Source: Ruminococcaceae bacterium P7 (GTDB lineage Bacteria > Bacillota > Clostridia > Oscillospirales > Acutalibacteraceae). Taken from it: a stretch of 64,000 bases of DNA. The DNA is taken from assembly GCA_900100595.1 (NCBI GenBank), contig FMUA01000011.1:1-64000 (forward strand). The letters are read 5' to 3'. The translations under genes were made by a program, and so were the position numbers. Of this stretch, positions 24,455 through 36,100 are shown piece after piece. The notes under the pieces were generated by a model. That model ran no database searches. It saw only the letters and a list, made by a program, of their open reading frames with translations, and was not told the DNA's origin. The first letter of the stretch is position 1. Every line of letters begins with the position of its first letter.

Positions 24455-24982
24455 ATGATGAAAAAGATTATTGCGGCAATCGCGGCGGCGTCCCTGCTGG
24501 TCTGCCTGTTAGCGGGATGTTCCCTCGGTTCCAAGAAAGAGTCAAAGGAGCTTCATCAGGTTCAGCTGTCCGCCGGCAGCTACGTCACCTTTGACGCCAA
24601 GACCGTGAATCAGGACGGCTATGAAATCACGGCGAAGGACGGCAGCTGGCGCATGACGATCCACGAGTGCTACAGCGCCGAGGAGCTGGCGAGCTACAAG
24701 GAGTTCTTCGAGAAAAATGTTGAGATGAACGCGGCGAACAACGTCATCACCGAGAAAAAGCAGCTCGGCGAGTACAGCTACGACACCGCGACCTACACCG
24801 CGAACGAGCAGAACTTCGGCGAATACTTCACCGGATTTCCTTCACCTGTTGACTGCGGCGGAGGCACGCAGCTGTACGGCTATTCGATTTCCACCTGGAT
24901 GAAGCATAACGACGGCGACACCCGCGATGCGGTGGAGAGCATCATCAGCTCGCTGACGAGCACGCCGAAAACGGGCAAATAA
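24455..24982 (+). CDS. Predicted lipoprotein of unknown function
   Basis: 175 residues. Residues 1-22 are a signal peptide with lipobox LAGC (Cys22). The mature part is acidic and Lys-rich and has no family I recognise; 'WRMTIHECYSAEELASYKEFFEKN' and 'FPSPVDCGGGTQLYGYSIS' stand out. AAGGAG lies about seven bases before the ATG. It has its own promoter and terminator and is therefore a single-gene unit on the outer face of the membrane. Confidence 0.7.
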   Translation: MMKKIIAAIAAASLLVCLLAGCSLGSKKESKELHQVQLSAGSYVTFDAKTVNQDGYEITAKDGSWRMTIHECYSAEELASYKEFFEKNVEMNAANNVITEKKQLGEYSYDTATYTANEQNFGEYFTGFPSPVDCGGGTQLYGYSISTWMKHNDGDTRDAVESIISSLTSTPKTGK

Positions 24983-24994
24983 TCAGAATGAGTA

Positions 24995-25032
24995 AACGGG
25001 AAGCATTCCGCACGGATGCTTCCCGTTTTTTT
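24995..25032 (+). terminator. Terminator of the lipoprotein gene
   Basis: AACGGGAAGCAT pairs with ATGCTTCCCGTT, followed by a run of nine T. Confidence 0.93.
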
Positions 25033-25124
25033 TTCTGCGCATTGAAAGATTTCTATTGACAAATAAATGATAGTTTTTTATCATAAACATATGCAGTTAA
25101 ATGTAAAAAAAGGGGGGTGTTTCC

Positions 25125-26427
25125 GTGCTGAACGAAAGTCTGCAGATCATCAGTATGGTTTTGTGTATTGTCGGAGTTTTACAGGTGATTGTGGGACCAA
25201 AGCGGTGGAGAAGCTCCGTGTTTTTTCCTATCGTGTTCTACATCGCACTGTTTAATAACGCGATCGCAATTTTGCTTGGCTTGAGGCTGGAGGGACATCC
25301 GGGAGAGCTTGTTCATTATGTGCTGGTCGCTTCCAGCTTTTTTGAATTTGTTTCGGGCTACACCCTTTCCTTTTTTTGTCATCAAGTGGCTGATTCATTG
25401 TCTGGATCCGCTGCGTGAGGTCAGGCAGCTCCGCATTGCCAATATACTGGCTGTTTCTCTGTACGTCTTACAGGTGCTGACAGTGGTTTTTGCCCAGTTC
25501 ACGGACTTCTGCTACAGCATCGGAGACGACAACATTTCCGTGATGGGAGACGGCTTTTTTCTTCTCATAGAGATGTGGGCGCCTTCCCTGATTCTGGCGG
25601 TTTATCTGCTTGCACATTTCGGAAAGAGACTTCCTCTCCGATACGTTTTTTCGTTTTCCATCTTTGCGGCTATCTCGGCAACAGCCGTTATCGCGCAGTT
25701 TTTTCTTCTCGACACTTATTATATCACCATTGCTTCCTCCGTCTGCGCGCTGGTGCTGTATCTGCTTACCGTCGGTGACAGCGCGGAAATGTATCTGCAG
25801 AAGGAGCGTGAAAGCGACAGGCTCAAGATCGAAATGATGCTCAGCCAGATACAGCCGCATTTTATTTTCAATTCCCTGTCTGTCATCAAACACTTCTGCC
25901 GGAATGATCCGGAGCTTGCCGAAAAAGCGATCGTGGATTTTTCGCACTTTCTGCGCGGCAATATGGATACGCTCAACAGCAGGGAGCCGATACGGTTCTG
26001 CAGAGAGCTGGAGCATACCAAAGCGTATTTATCGCTGGAAAAGTACCGTTTCGGCGAAGATTTGGACATCAACTATGATATAGAAACGAAGGCGTTTCTG
26101 CTGCCGCCGCTTACCCTGCAGCCGATCGTGGAAAACGCGGTCCGTCACGGGATCCGCGAGACGCGGGACGGCAAGGGAACGGTGACGATCGCGACGCGGG
26201 AATATGACGACAGAATCGAGGTCGTTGTCACCGACGACGGAAAGGGCTTTGACACGCAAAAGGATCCCGATACCGGAAAGCCGCATATCGGGATCGAAAA
26301 CGTGAGATACCGGTTAAGGGATATGTGCGGCGGAACCTTGACCATCAAATCGGAGATAGGACAGGGCACGGTTGCCGTGATCTCTGTTCCGAAAGGAGAA
26401 TTGGATGCTGATTTACGCGATAGATGA
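25125..26427 (+). pseudogene. LytS/YehU-type sensor histidine kinase, frameshifted
   Basis: The gene opens at a GTG (25125) after a G-rich ribosome site and encodes several membrane helices, but the frame breaks in a run of seven T (25371-25377); removing one T joins 'SGYTLSFF' to 'VIKWLIHCLDPLREV' in the frame that ends at 26427. The rest is complete: six or so membrane segments, a His_kinase domain ('MLSQIQPHFIFNSLSVIKHF', phosphoacceptor His in QPHFIFN), then HATPase ('TLQPIVENAVRHGI', 'VTDDGKGFD', 'GIENVRYRLRDM'). The response regulator gene overlaps its 3' end by 23 bp. The break could be mutation, phase variation or a sequencing error. Confidence 0.75.
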
Positions 26428-27045
26428 TGAAAAGATCCAGCTTCAGGAGCTGCGGGACGCGATAAAGGAGGCGCTGCCCGCAGAGAATGTCAAGCCGTTC
26501 CGAAACGCGTTTGACGCGCTCAAAGCGATCCATGAGGAGGGCGAGCGTCCCGAGCTGGTTTTTTCGGATATCCGTATGCCGGGTATGGACGGACTCAGTC
26601 TCGCGGTAAGAATCAAAAAAGCGTCGCCCGACACGAAAATCATCTTTGTGACGGGATATACGCACTACGCGGTGGACGCGTTCCGCTGGAGTTCAAGCGG
26701 AGAAAGACAAAAGAGCTGTTCGCCTATCTGATCGACCATGAGGGAGCGCTCATCACCGCCGAGGATATTGCGGCGGCGCTGTGGGAGGATGAGTCTGACG
26801 TCAGCAAAGCCAAGCACCGGCTCCGCAATCTGATCTCGGATCTGCGTTCCTCGCTGAAAGCGGTCGGTCAGGAGGATATCCTGATACGCAAAAGCGGTCT
26901 GCTGGCAGTCAGACGCGATGCGGTAGAGTGTGATTTTTTCCGTATGCTCGACGGCGACATGGCGGCGGTCAATTCCTATCGCGGGGAATATATGAAGCAA
27001 TTTTCATGGGCACGGGAAACGGAAGCAAGACTGCAATTTTTGTAA
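26405..27045 (+). pseudogene. Response regulator (REC plus SARP-like), internally deleted
   Basis: Two coding segments in different frames. The first (26405 to about 26690) is a receiver domain: 'YAIDDEKIQLQEL', phosphoacceptor Asp in 'LVFSDIRMPGMDG', Thr in 'KIIFVTGYTHYAVDAF'. The second (from about 26693) is a SARP/OmpR-like winged helix: 'LEFKRRKTKELFAYLIDHEG', 'AEDIAAALWEDESDVSKAKH', and ends at TAA 27045. The lysine motif (KPV) and the linker plus start of the effector domain, normally some 60-70 residues, are missing at the join, and the join is out of frame. I infer a deletion of about 200 bp. The upstream kinase is also broken. Confidence 0.75.
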
Positions 27046-27078
27046 AATATTGTTATTCAATAGTATCAACAGGCAATA

Positions 27079-27110
27079 CAAATAAGCGTCTCGAAAGAGA
27101 CGCTTATTTG
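27079..27110 (+). terminator. Terminator of the two-component pair
   Basis: CAAATAAGCGTCTC/GAGACGCTTATTTG, 14-bp perfect stem with a GAAA tetraloop. Confidence 0.88.
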
Positions 27111-27342
27111 TTTATAGTGCAGATTTTGCAGAAAAATTGTCGCTTAATTCCAATAAAGAATGAAAACGGTCGGTTTTGTGATGTTTTTGTGCGCTCTGTA
27201 TGTTATAATACTACATCAAAGAAAGGATACATTATTGCTGTCAAATAATGTTATTTTGAGAAACAATTGACAAAAAAGAAACAAAGCGAGCACATTACGC
27301 GGACAGTATATCGCTTTGCTTTTCTTTACATACGCATCTAAG

Positions 27343-27477
27343 CACTATGCACGACTTCAGGCTGTTGCCGAAAGAGCTGATTTCTTTTTCGGCAAATAGA
27401 ACAAAAAGCATCCGAGAATATATCACACATTGTACAAGTGAGATATTGCGCAGTCCTGAAGAGTGAATAGTGTTTTT
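27343..27477 (+). ncRNA. Candidate structured RNA upstream of the giant repeat protein
   Basis: The 485-base gap before the 27531 gene has a TATAAT at 27204-27209 without a clear -35, then nested complementary segments: outer CACTAT (27343-27348)/ATAGTG (27467-27472); ACTTCAGG (27354)/CCTGAAG (27455) continued by CTG/CAG; an inner hairpin TTGCCGAAA (27365)/TTTCGGCAA (27387). The outer stem is followed by TTTTT, as in a terminator. A separate pair AAAGCGA/TCGCTTT lies at 27283/27311. No known riboswitch motif is recognised. It could be a cis-regulatory leader with a terminator or a free RNA. Confidence 0.4.
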
Positions 27478-27530
27478 CATATATATTCATTCATTTTATC
27501 AATCAATCTTTTTTTACAGGAGGGATGTTT

Positions 27531-30092
27531 ATGAAAAAAGCAGTTGGAATCATGTCCTTGCTGTTGGCGTTCACCATAGCAGTGAACGCGGTTATCCCGA
27601 CAATGTCGCAATCGATCAAAGACGCATTTTTGCGCGGACCGCAGACCGCCTCTTTGAATGATTTCGTAAGAGATTACGCAGACGTTGACGATGAAGCGGC
27701 AGCAGAGATGGTTTCCGACCGGAAGGAAGCAGCGTTTTCAGACGGGAAAATCCTGATTTATAACTATGAGCAGCTGTCGAAGATCGGCAGCGGGGAAAGC
27801 CGGGAGTATGAAGACGGCGAAACGGCGACGTACGCTGCGGACGCAGAGTATATGCTGGCGCGCGATATTCCGCTGCCCCGTCACACCGTATGGCAGCTTC
27901 CCGAAGGTTTTAAGGGAAAGATCACCGGCGAAAAGACGGAAAACGCTCAGCTGTATGACAAGGCGGCTGACAGGATTTATCTTTACAATCCGTATCAGCT
28001 CGCTGTCACGGCGATGGCGGACAGAGAAAGTCAGCCCGTTATGAGCGGCGACGCGGACGCGTCGACCTTTGGTACAGGAAAGGTCATCTGCACGGACGAG
28101 GACGAAAAGTGTTACCTGACCTACGGCGACAACCGCAACTACGTGGTTGCCGCGGGCTTCCAATCGGAAGTAACCGGAAAATCACCTTCCGTTCTCAGCA
28201 AGAAATCCGCTGACGCGGTGGGAGCCTCCGGCGAAGATTCCGTCGGAGCGCAGGAAGAAAGCACCGTCGGCGCGGCGTTTGACGGCCGTGATTTTGACGG
28301 TCAGGTCACCAAAAAGATAGGCGACACGACCTATATCCTGATAGGAAACGCGAAGCAGCTTCGCGCGATCGGAACGAATAAAAACGTTCTCCCCGCGATT
28401 TATCAGATTGCTGGGGGTGTGGCAGGCACTACTCCTATCGGCAATCATAGGATGCTGTACTGCGGCGACGCGGATGTGCCGGATAATCCGCAGGATAATT
28501 TTCAGAAAATTGACAACAAAACAGGCGGATATTACGCAAGCGTCAATCAGGAAAACGGTGAGATTTATCTGGACGCATTACACACCAGTTTGGATAAGGG
28601 CAACGACCAGCTCTCAGCGGGAGTAACATATTCTACCGATGCGAACTACATCATTTTCCGCGATATTGACCTTGGCGGTCAGACAAATCCGTGGAAGCCG
28701 CTGATGTTCAACGGTACGATGACCGGCTTAAAGTCCACGGACGGCAAGCTCTGGAACGATGCTTCGACCGCTTTGATCGACGCGGATGCGGCTCACCGTC
28801 CCGAGATTTCCAATGTATATGTTGATACGGACATGATCTACACCGATAATATGGAGGGTTCCGTCAGTGCGAACGGACATCACAAGCTCCGCGTCAATGA
28901 TTTTATCGGAGTAGGCTTCTTTGCGACGATCACCAATAAGAATAACGCGAATACCCTCGGTGTCGCCGGAGAACAGGCGGTTGTTCAGAATATCGACCTC
29001 AATAATGTCCATGTAGAGAACAAGGCAAGCGAGGCAATGATTGACCAGTCGCTGCTGAATCTGATTACAGACGGACTCGGAACCGTTCTCGGCACAGCGG
29101 TCGATGCACTTCTGAAGGTTTTAAGCTTTGGCTCATTGGATACCGACCTGAAATCAACGCTTTCCAATCTGCTCAACGCAAGGGTAGAGGATCCGACGAT
29201 CTACGCGACAGGCGCTTTTGCGGGACGTGTTTACGGCAAAGCGCTGATTCAGGACTGCCGTGTCAAGGGTACGGTAGAGGTCAGCAACGTCAATGACAGA
29301 ACCGGCGGCTTTGTCGGTTATACGGAAGGCATGACCGAATACAGCAATCTTTCCGACTTCTTGGGATTGCTGACAGGCACATTGGCACGTATTCTCAATG
29401 TGGTTCCTGCTGTCGGACTCGGCGATTTGGTGACGATTCTTCTCAAAAACGCGTTACCTGTAGAAAAACTGATTCCCACCGACTATATTGCTCCGCAGCT
29501 GAAAAACTGCACCGCAGAGGGCTTGTCGGGCACAATAGGAACAACGGTAACCGACATGGCAGGCGGTTTTGTCGGTGAGATGATCGGCACACGGATTCAG
29601 AATTGCCACGTGAAGGACAGCTCCTTTGCGGTCAAAGCGCAGAACTACGGCGGCGGCTTTTGCGGACTTGCGCGCGACGCTGCCATTACAAGCACGCTCG
29701 ACGACATCGGTCTTGACGTCGCTAAGACGATATTAACAAAATTAGAGGATGTAGAAGTCAACCCGCAGAGCGTGCTGGTCGACTGTACCATCAGCGGCTG
29801 GACGCGTCCCGAGGGTCAAGCCTATCATGTGACGGGCGGCTCTATGCTGGGCGGCTTCGTCGGTGCGATGGCGAACACCTATGCGGTGGATTGCTCCATT
29901 GACTGCGGAGAGCAGGGAGATGAAGCGCTCAAAATAAAAGCCATCGGCGATAACGTAGGCGGCTTTGCGGGATACGCGACAGTCGGCTGGACCTCCAGTC
30001 TGGGCGGCTCCAACGACCAAAAGGAATCCCTGCTCGGCACAGTCGGCTCGCTTGTATCCTCACTGGTTTCCACAAACCCCGGTAAGGCATAG
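27531..30092 (+). CDS. Giant secreted GG-repeat protein, N-terminal section to in-frame TAG
   Basis: A signal peptide (MKKAVGIMSLLLAFTIAVNA) starts an 853-residue section ending at TAG (30090-30092). The frame then continues open for 2,513 more codons, so this is the front of a single gene of 3,368 codons including its stops. Residues 60-480 are mixed; after that come repeating modules marked by GG[FY]-x-G motifs ('TGGFVGYTEG', 'MAGGFVGEMIG', 'VGGFAGYATVG'), akin to GLUG-type repeats of adhesins. GGAGGG precedes the ATG at 27531 by six bases; an ATG at 27525 is too close. A stable, secreted truncated product is possible, or the gene is decaying, or TAG is read through. Confidence 0.75.
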   Translation: MKKAVGIMSLLLAFTIAVNAVIPTMSQSIKDAFLRGPQTASLNDFVRDYADVDDEAAAEMVSDRKEAAFSDGKILIYNYEQLSKIGSGESREYEDGETATYAADAEYMLARDIPLPRHTVWQLPEGFKGKITGEKTENAQLYDKAADRIYLYNPYQLAVTAMADRESQPVMSGDADASTFGTGKVICTDEDEKCYLTYGDNRNYVVAAGFQSEVTGKSPSVLSKKSADAVGASGEDSVGAQEESTVGAAFDGRDFDGQVTKKIGDTTYILIGNAKQLRAIGTNKNVLPAIYQIAGGVAGTTPIGNHRMLYCGDADVPDNPQDNFQKIDNKTGGYYASVNQENGEIYLDALHTSLDKGNDQLSAGVTYSTDANYIIFRDIDLGGQTNPWKPLMFNGTMTGLKSTDGKLWNDASTALIDADAAHRPEISNVYVDTDMIYTDNMEGSVSANGHHKLRVNDFIGVGFFATITNKNNANTLGVAGEQAVVQNIDLNNVHVENKASEAMIDQSLLNLITDGLGTVLGTAVDALLKVLSFGSLDTDLKSTLSNLLNARVEDPTIYATGAFAGRVYGKALIQDCRVKGTVEVSNVNDRTGGFVGYTEGMTEYSNLSDFLGLLTGTLARILNVVPAVGLGDLVTILLKNALPVEKLIPTDYIAPQLKNCTAEGLSGTIGTTVTDMAGGFVGEMIGTRIQNCHVKDSSFAVKAQNYGGGFCGLARDAAITSTLDDIGLDVAKTILTKLEDVEVNPQSVLVDCTISGWTRPEGQAYHVTGGSMLGGFVGAMANTYAVDCSIDCGEQGDEALKIKAIGDNVGGFAGYATVGWTSSLGGSNDQKESLLGTVGSLVSSLVSTNPGKA

Positions 30093-30107
30093 AAGCTGCT
30101 CACGCTG

Positions 30108-33100
30108 ATGGGCGTATCACCCTCGGCGATACTCGGATGCCATGTGTACACCAACGGTCTCGAGGTGGAAGCCGCAAGCAAGACCGTGAGCAATAAAACC
30201 GTGGGCGGCAATAATGCGGGCGGTCTGGTCGGCAGAGGCGACGCGGTTTACATCGGTCCCACCGACACGGAATCCTTAACGCAGCTCGCGGAATGGAACT
30301 CCGGCACCATCAAAACACCGTCTTCCGAGGAGACGGGAATCATCATTACCGGCGTAAAAAGCGTCCGCGCTGATCAGAACTGCGCCGGCGGCGTCGCGGG
30401 TTATGTCGGCTCCGCTGCGTTCCAGGGACTGCTGAACAATGTCGCGGGCTTAGGCAATTTTATCGGCTTCAACGTGCGCGACGTTTCATTGACGGGCATC
30501 AGCGGCGGCTATACCGTTACGACGGGTAAAGAAAAAGCGGGCGGCGGCTTTGGTGTTGCCGTCGGCGGTACGATAACGAATGTCAGCCTGAATGAATTAA
30601 AAGAGGTAACGGCATATAACCGCGCGGCAGGCTTTGTCGCTGTCGCAGGTCCCGGCGAATTGGTCGGTACAGGCGGTCTGACCGTTAATCTCCTCGGTCT
30701 TGACAGACTGGTAAAGGCAAACAATCTGCTGAATGTCGGTCAGGGCGTCGAGGTACACATCACGGACTGCACTGTCACGGGTATCGACAAAGGCTTTGAC
30801 GTTTCTACAACGGGCACCAACATCGGCGACGCGGCGGATGATTTCATCGCGGCAGGCTTTATCGCCGACAGCAACAGTGCCAAAATTACCAATTCTCATG
30901 TTGACAAGCTCAATACCGTCATTTCCGACACAACTTTCGGTTATGCGGGCGGCTTTGTCGGTATGTCGTCGACAGGCGGACTTGCCGAGATTGCCGATCT
31001 GGACAACTTGTCCATCGGAGGCGACGCGCAGCTCGAGGACGGCTACTATCTGATCAAAGCCGGTTATGAGAAAAAAGATATCATCGGTATGTTCACGTCC
31101 GATCCCAAAAATTGGGGCGAGTATATTCTCAATGTAAAGCTGACTGCGGGCGATACGATCAAGGTAGTATATGTTGAGAATGACACCTTTACGACATGGT
31201 ATCCCGAATCGGGCGACGGATATACCGTAGACGATGACCATGCAGGTGCGGTCACCGTTCATTTCAGCAAAACCAAAAAGCCGCTTTCTATGAATCTTTT
31301 GGATCATCACCTGAAAATTGATAAGGAAGAAGACAACCTGCACGGTCTGGACAGCTTTATCGATAAAGAGAACGCGGTTATCAATGTCAACGGTCTTGTG
31401 AGCGCGATCGGCTATCTGATCCCGTCCTACACCAACTGCACCACGACCTTTATCAGCAGTGAAAATCTGAACGATGCAAAGGTTGAGGCGAATGTCGCGG
31501 GCGGCTTTGTCGCTGATCTGGAAAGCGGAACGGTTGACAATACCAACATCAGGCGTGTTGACTCGGCAGAAAATCCCAAGTGGACGAAATCCATCAGGAG
31601 AGTTTATGATCCCGATACGATCTATGCCGAGTCGGATCATGATCATTCGGATACGGTAGACAAGCAGTTTGCAGTATTCAACATCAACAATGTAGCCGGA
31701 CAGGCATACGGCGGCGGCTTCGGCGGCAAGCTCCGCTCGGGCGCACTGGCAGACGCCGGCAAGGGTATCTCTATTCTCGGCGATCTCCATATCGGCAAAA
31801 CAAAGCTCGGCATCAATCTGAACGGTTTGGCGAAGGTGATGAACACCTACGTGCCCTATGTAAAGCACGCGGGAGTTTATTCCGAAAACGGCTTTATCGT
31901 CACGGCGAAAACTATCCGTGCGAACGATTCCCGTTCAGGCAGCGCGGGCGGCTTTGCCGGCTTGATGAGCGGCGCGCAGGTATCGTCCAGCGACGTTTAC
32001 CAGCTCAAAAATACGTCAGTCAGCGCTCCTGCTGATCTGGAGTCGGTTGAGGCGGATTCCTATTTCGGCAGCGCGAGCCACTACGCCGTCACGGGCGGAC
32101 GCTTCGCGGGCGGCTATGTCGGCAATGCGGATATCGGCAGCGCGGCGAGCGTCGGCGACGGTCTGGGCGTTCTCGGCAGTGCCGTAGCGCTTGACGATGC
32201 GGTCAAGGCGCTCAGCGTGGTCGTAACCACCATCGAGCACTCCGACGTACAGGGCGCTCCCGGCGGCTTCTCGGCGATTGCCGGCAACGGCTTGCTCGGC
32301 AAAGCGGGCGGCTTTGCGGGAGAGATCGCAGGCGCCCATATTCAGAATTCCCATTGTAAGAATTTCTATTATATGATCGGTCAGGAGGCGGCAGGCGGCT
32401 ACGTCGGCAGCATGAAGCCGGGCGACGCCGCAGATCTTCTCGGCGACGCAAGCATCCTCGGTCTGGTTTCGGTAAGAGGCTCTCTCGCGTCGCTGCTGGA
32501 GGACTTTGTGCCGACCATCCGCAACTCCACTACCTCATGCGTTCCCTGCGGCGGCGCTGTCAGGGCACAGGCAAGCTCCGACAGCGGTAACCAGAGAGGC
32601 TGCGCGGGCGGCTACTGCGGCCACAACGAAGGCGGCAGCATCTGGGGTAATGATACGCATACATGGCAGAAGCAAAACGACGGTGTTGTCGGAAGTATGA
32701 ACTTCGGTCACGACACCGAGGGCAACTATACCGGCGAGAGGCATATCGCGACGGCATGGAGAATCCGTTCCGTCTACGGCGCCGAGTACGCGGGCGGCTA
32801 CACAGGCTTTATGGAAGCTGCCGATACGGCAAGCACGGGTAATATCAAGCTGCTCGGCGGAATACTTGGAACGGTGTCCAATCCGCTCTCTATTCTGTCC
32901 GTGGTTTATCCCACCGAGAAAAACACCGCTGTTTACGGTCCGCTGAAAAACCTTGATTCCGACACATGGGACAAATGGGTGAGAAAAATAGCGAAGTACG
33001 GCGGCTATGGTCTGGATATTATCGAGGCGATCAGAGAGAATCCCGATATCGTGTTCGGCGAAGACGCGAAATACTATTACGGCTGCAATGTCGTTGCGGG

Positions 33101-36100
33101 CAGAAGCGTTGTTTCCGAGATAAACGGAGATAACGAAGTATGGCCGATCACCGAAGGCGGAGATGCCGGCGGCTATGTCGGTCTGATGCGTTCGGGCGTC
33201 ATCACCAACGGACAGTCCCACGATATGAAGGAGATCAGAGCGATGCGCGCTGCGGGCGGCTTTGCCGGCAGCATGCAGACAGGCGGCGCGGCGAGCTTCG
33301 GCGAGGTCGATCTCCTCGGCGATACGCTCAAATTGAACCTCGGTCAGCTTATCCCCGGAGCGGTACAGGTCTTTGTGCCGAAGGTTGAAAACAGCTCGGT
33401 GGAAGGCTGGCAGTCAGGCTTGACGGTCACAGCCAAAGGCGCTCCGCCTGCCGATGAGAATAACGAAGAAGAAAACAAAACGGATCCCGACCTCGCATAC
33501 CGCTGCGGCTATGCGGGCGGTTATGTAGGCGCGGCATACGGCGCGCAGATCTGGGGCAATAAAGACCCGAAAACCGGATGCAACGTATCAAACCTCCTCA
33601 AAGTAAACGGCACCAACGCGGTTGGCGGCTATGCGGGTCTGACAACAGCGGCGTCGATTGCGGACGTCAATCCCCACACAACACAGACCGGTCTTGTGCA
33701 GGGCATCCTGGATACGCTCATTCAATCACCTGCGGATCTGGTATCTGTTCTGAATGCGACCATCACAACCATCTATCACGCAAAGGCAGACGCCGCCGAC
33801 AGCTCCTTCGGCTTTGTGGTTGAGGGTGTGGATGGCAAGATCCCGCTGTACGCAGGCGGTTTCGCAGGCACCCTCGCGGCGACGATCATCGGAGATAAGG
33901 ACTACGTTCCCACCGAAGCCCGTCCAAGCGACGTCGTTGTCGAAGACCTGCGCAGTGCAGACGGACAATATTACGCGGGCGGCTTCTTCGGATACGCTGA
34001 CGTGACAGGTGTTGCGGAGATTTCCGATAACGCGCATACGAGTATTTTGATGGATGCTGTGACCGCACAGCAGGTCGACGTACTCAGTGTGTTCCGTCCG
34101 AAGGTCTACAAGAGCGAGGTCAACGGCGTAAGCGACGGTATCATTGTCCGCGCTGACAAGCAGGATACACTGGCAACTCTGAGCGAAACGAGATATTCCG
34201 GCTGCGCGGGCGGCTTCGGCGGCGCAATGATGAACGGAATCGTCAACGATTCCAAGGTCAATAATCTCAACAAGGTTGAGGGCTTGAACTACGTCGGCGG
34301 ATTTATCGGACATATGGGCAAATCCGGCGTGGTCAATGCAGGTCAGGTCGGCGCGCTCAATGAACTTGTCAATCTGACGGCGGGCGTGGTCGATGTATTC
34401 AGCACCCACACCCGTAACTGCGAAGTGAACGGCATCGCAAGCGGCGCGGTCATCAACGCTAAGGGCGGTACGGAACCGATCGCGGGCGGCTTTGTCGGCT
34501 ACGCGGATGTTTCCAAAATCAACGACTGTCACGTAGATCAATTAAAGCTGGTCAACAGCTCCCGGATCGCGGGCGGCTTTGTCGGCAAGACCGATATGCA
34601 CTATCTCGTTAATCTTGAGGCGGGCTCTCCGGTGGTTGAGTTGCTCCTGCAGGTCGTCACCCTGCTCGTCAAGGCTCTGTATCTTGACAAGGCAGAAGAA
34701 TTGAATGCAATCAATGCTCAGTTAGGAAATTTATTCGGACTGGCGCTTCTCAGCGACGGCAATCTGCTTTATGTCAACCTGTTCGGACTGAAAGTCAGCG
34801 TTTCTCTGGCAAAGGCAGAGGAAGGCAGCGGTCAGACAGACGCGGCGGTCATCACCATCGGCGACTCCGTTGTTGCGCTGCCCTGCAACGCAAACGGACT
34901 TACCGGTGATTCCAACGAAAACGCCAATGTTGTCATCAACCTGATCAAGGGCAACCGCACACGTATCGACAGCTGCTCCGTTACAGGTATCGGAACGGGC
35001 TATGACGTATACGGCGGCGGCGCGACCAACGAAAAGGACGGCTCCGGTGAAAACGGCATGGCGGGCGGCTTTGTCGGCTATAACTACGAAGGCAAGCTGA
35101 TCGGCAATGATATGTATTACTGCGACGTGGTACGCGGCGCGCCAAGGCTGACAGGACCGTTCAGCGGCAATACCTATCTGCAGTCTGTTTACAGCTTCAA
35201 TTCCATTCCCAAAATCGAAGGCGAACAGACGGTCAGAGAGAACAACGTACAGAAGACCTATAAGAATACCTACCGCGTTTATCGTGTGACGACTAAGACA
35301 CGCGCTGTGACAGGCAATGATCGGCAAATCGGAAAGACCGGAACAGAAGACGGCGCGTATATGCGCTTTGACGTATCACATCTTGCCGAACCGATCACTC
35401 TGAACAACGGCGAAACCTACGACAAGGTATTCGGCAAATGGAACGGCGCGAAGCTTGCCGCGGCAGACGGAACCGGCAACGCGGATCCCATCAATGTATA
35501 TGTGAGCAGCGCGAAAGCGGTGCTGATGCTCGATACGCCGTTCGACGCGAACGACGACAGCCTTGTACCGGATCCCGGCGCCAAAAAGGATCCCTGTATC
35601 AAGACCATCGACCTCACCGTTCAGAAGGTCTGGAAAGACAATAACAACGAGAACGGTGCGCGTCCGGACAAGATCAAGGTGGAGCTCTATCGTCAGGCAT
35701 ATGACGAAAACGGTGCAAAGCAGGGTGATCCTGAGCAGTATACGGTCGGAGCAGATTCCGACGGTTGGTTCATTATCAGCGCCGACGACCATGAGCGCGA
35801 GGATTCGGCCACATGGACACGCGTCATCAAGGATCTGCCCGTTGTTGTTGAAAACGGCAATACCTACACCTACTATACTTATGAAGTGAGGGAAGCTCCC
35901 GTGATAGGTTACACAAGCGATATAACCCATCAGGAAAAGGAATCAACACCGATCGCAAAGATTACAAATACTCCCGAAAAATTTGTTATTGAGTTCAAGT
36001 ATTACGACCGTTATCATGACCATTCGTCGTATGCGGGAATCAACGACAAAGAAACCATCTATCAATTCGAGCTTGACGGAATCCCCCGCGATTTCGTGAA

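Noticed and set aside
27006..27248. 80-codon plus-strand ORF after the response regulator
   Set aside because: It begins inside the regulator's coding region, runs through a terminator and has no ribosome site.
30597..31868. Minus-strand open frame of 423 codons inside the giant repeat protein
   Set aside because: Antiparallel to a clear repeat-protein frame; no ribosome site or recognisable domain.
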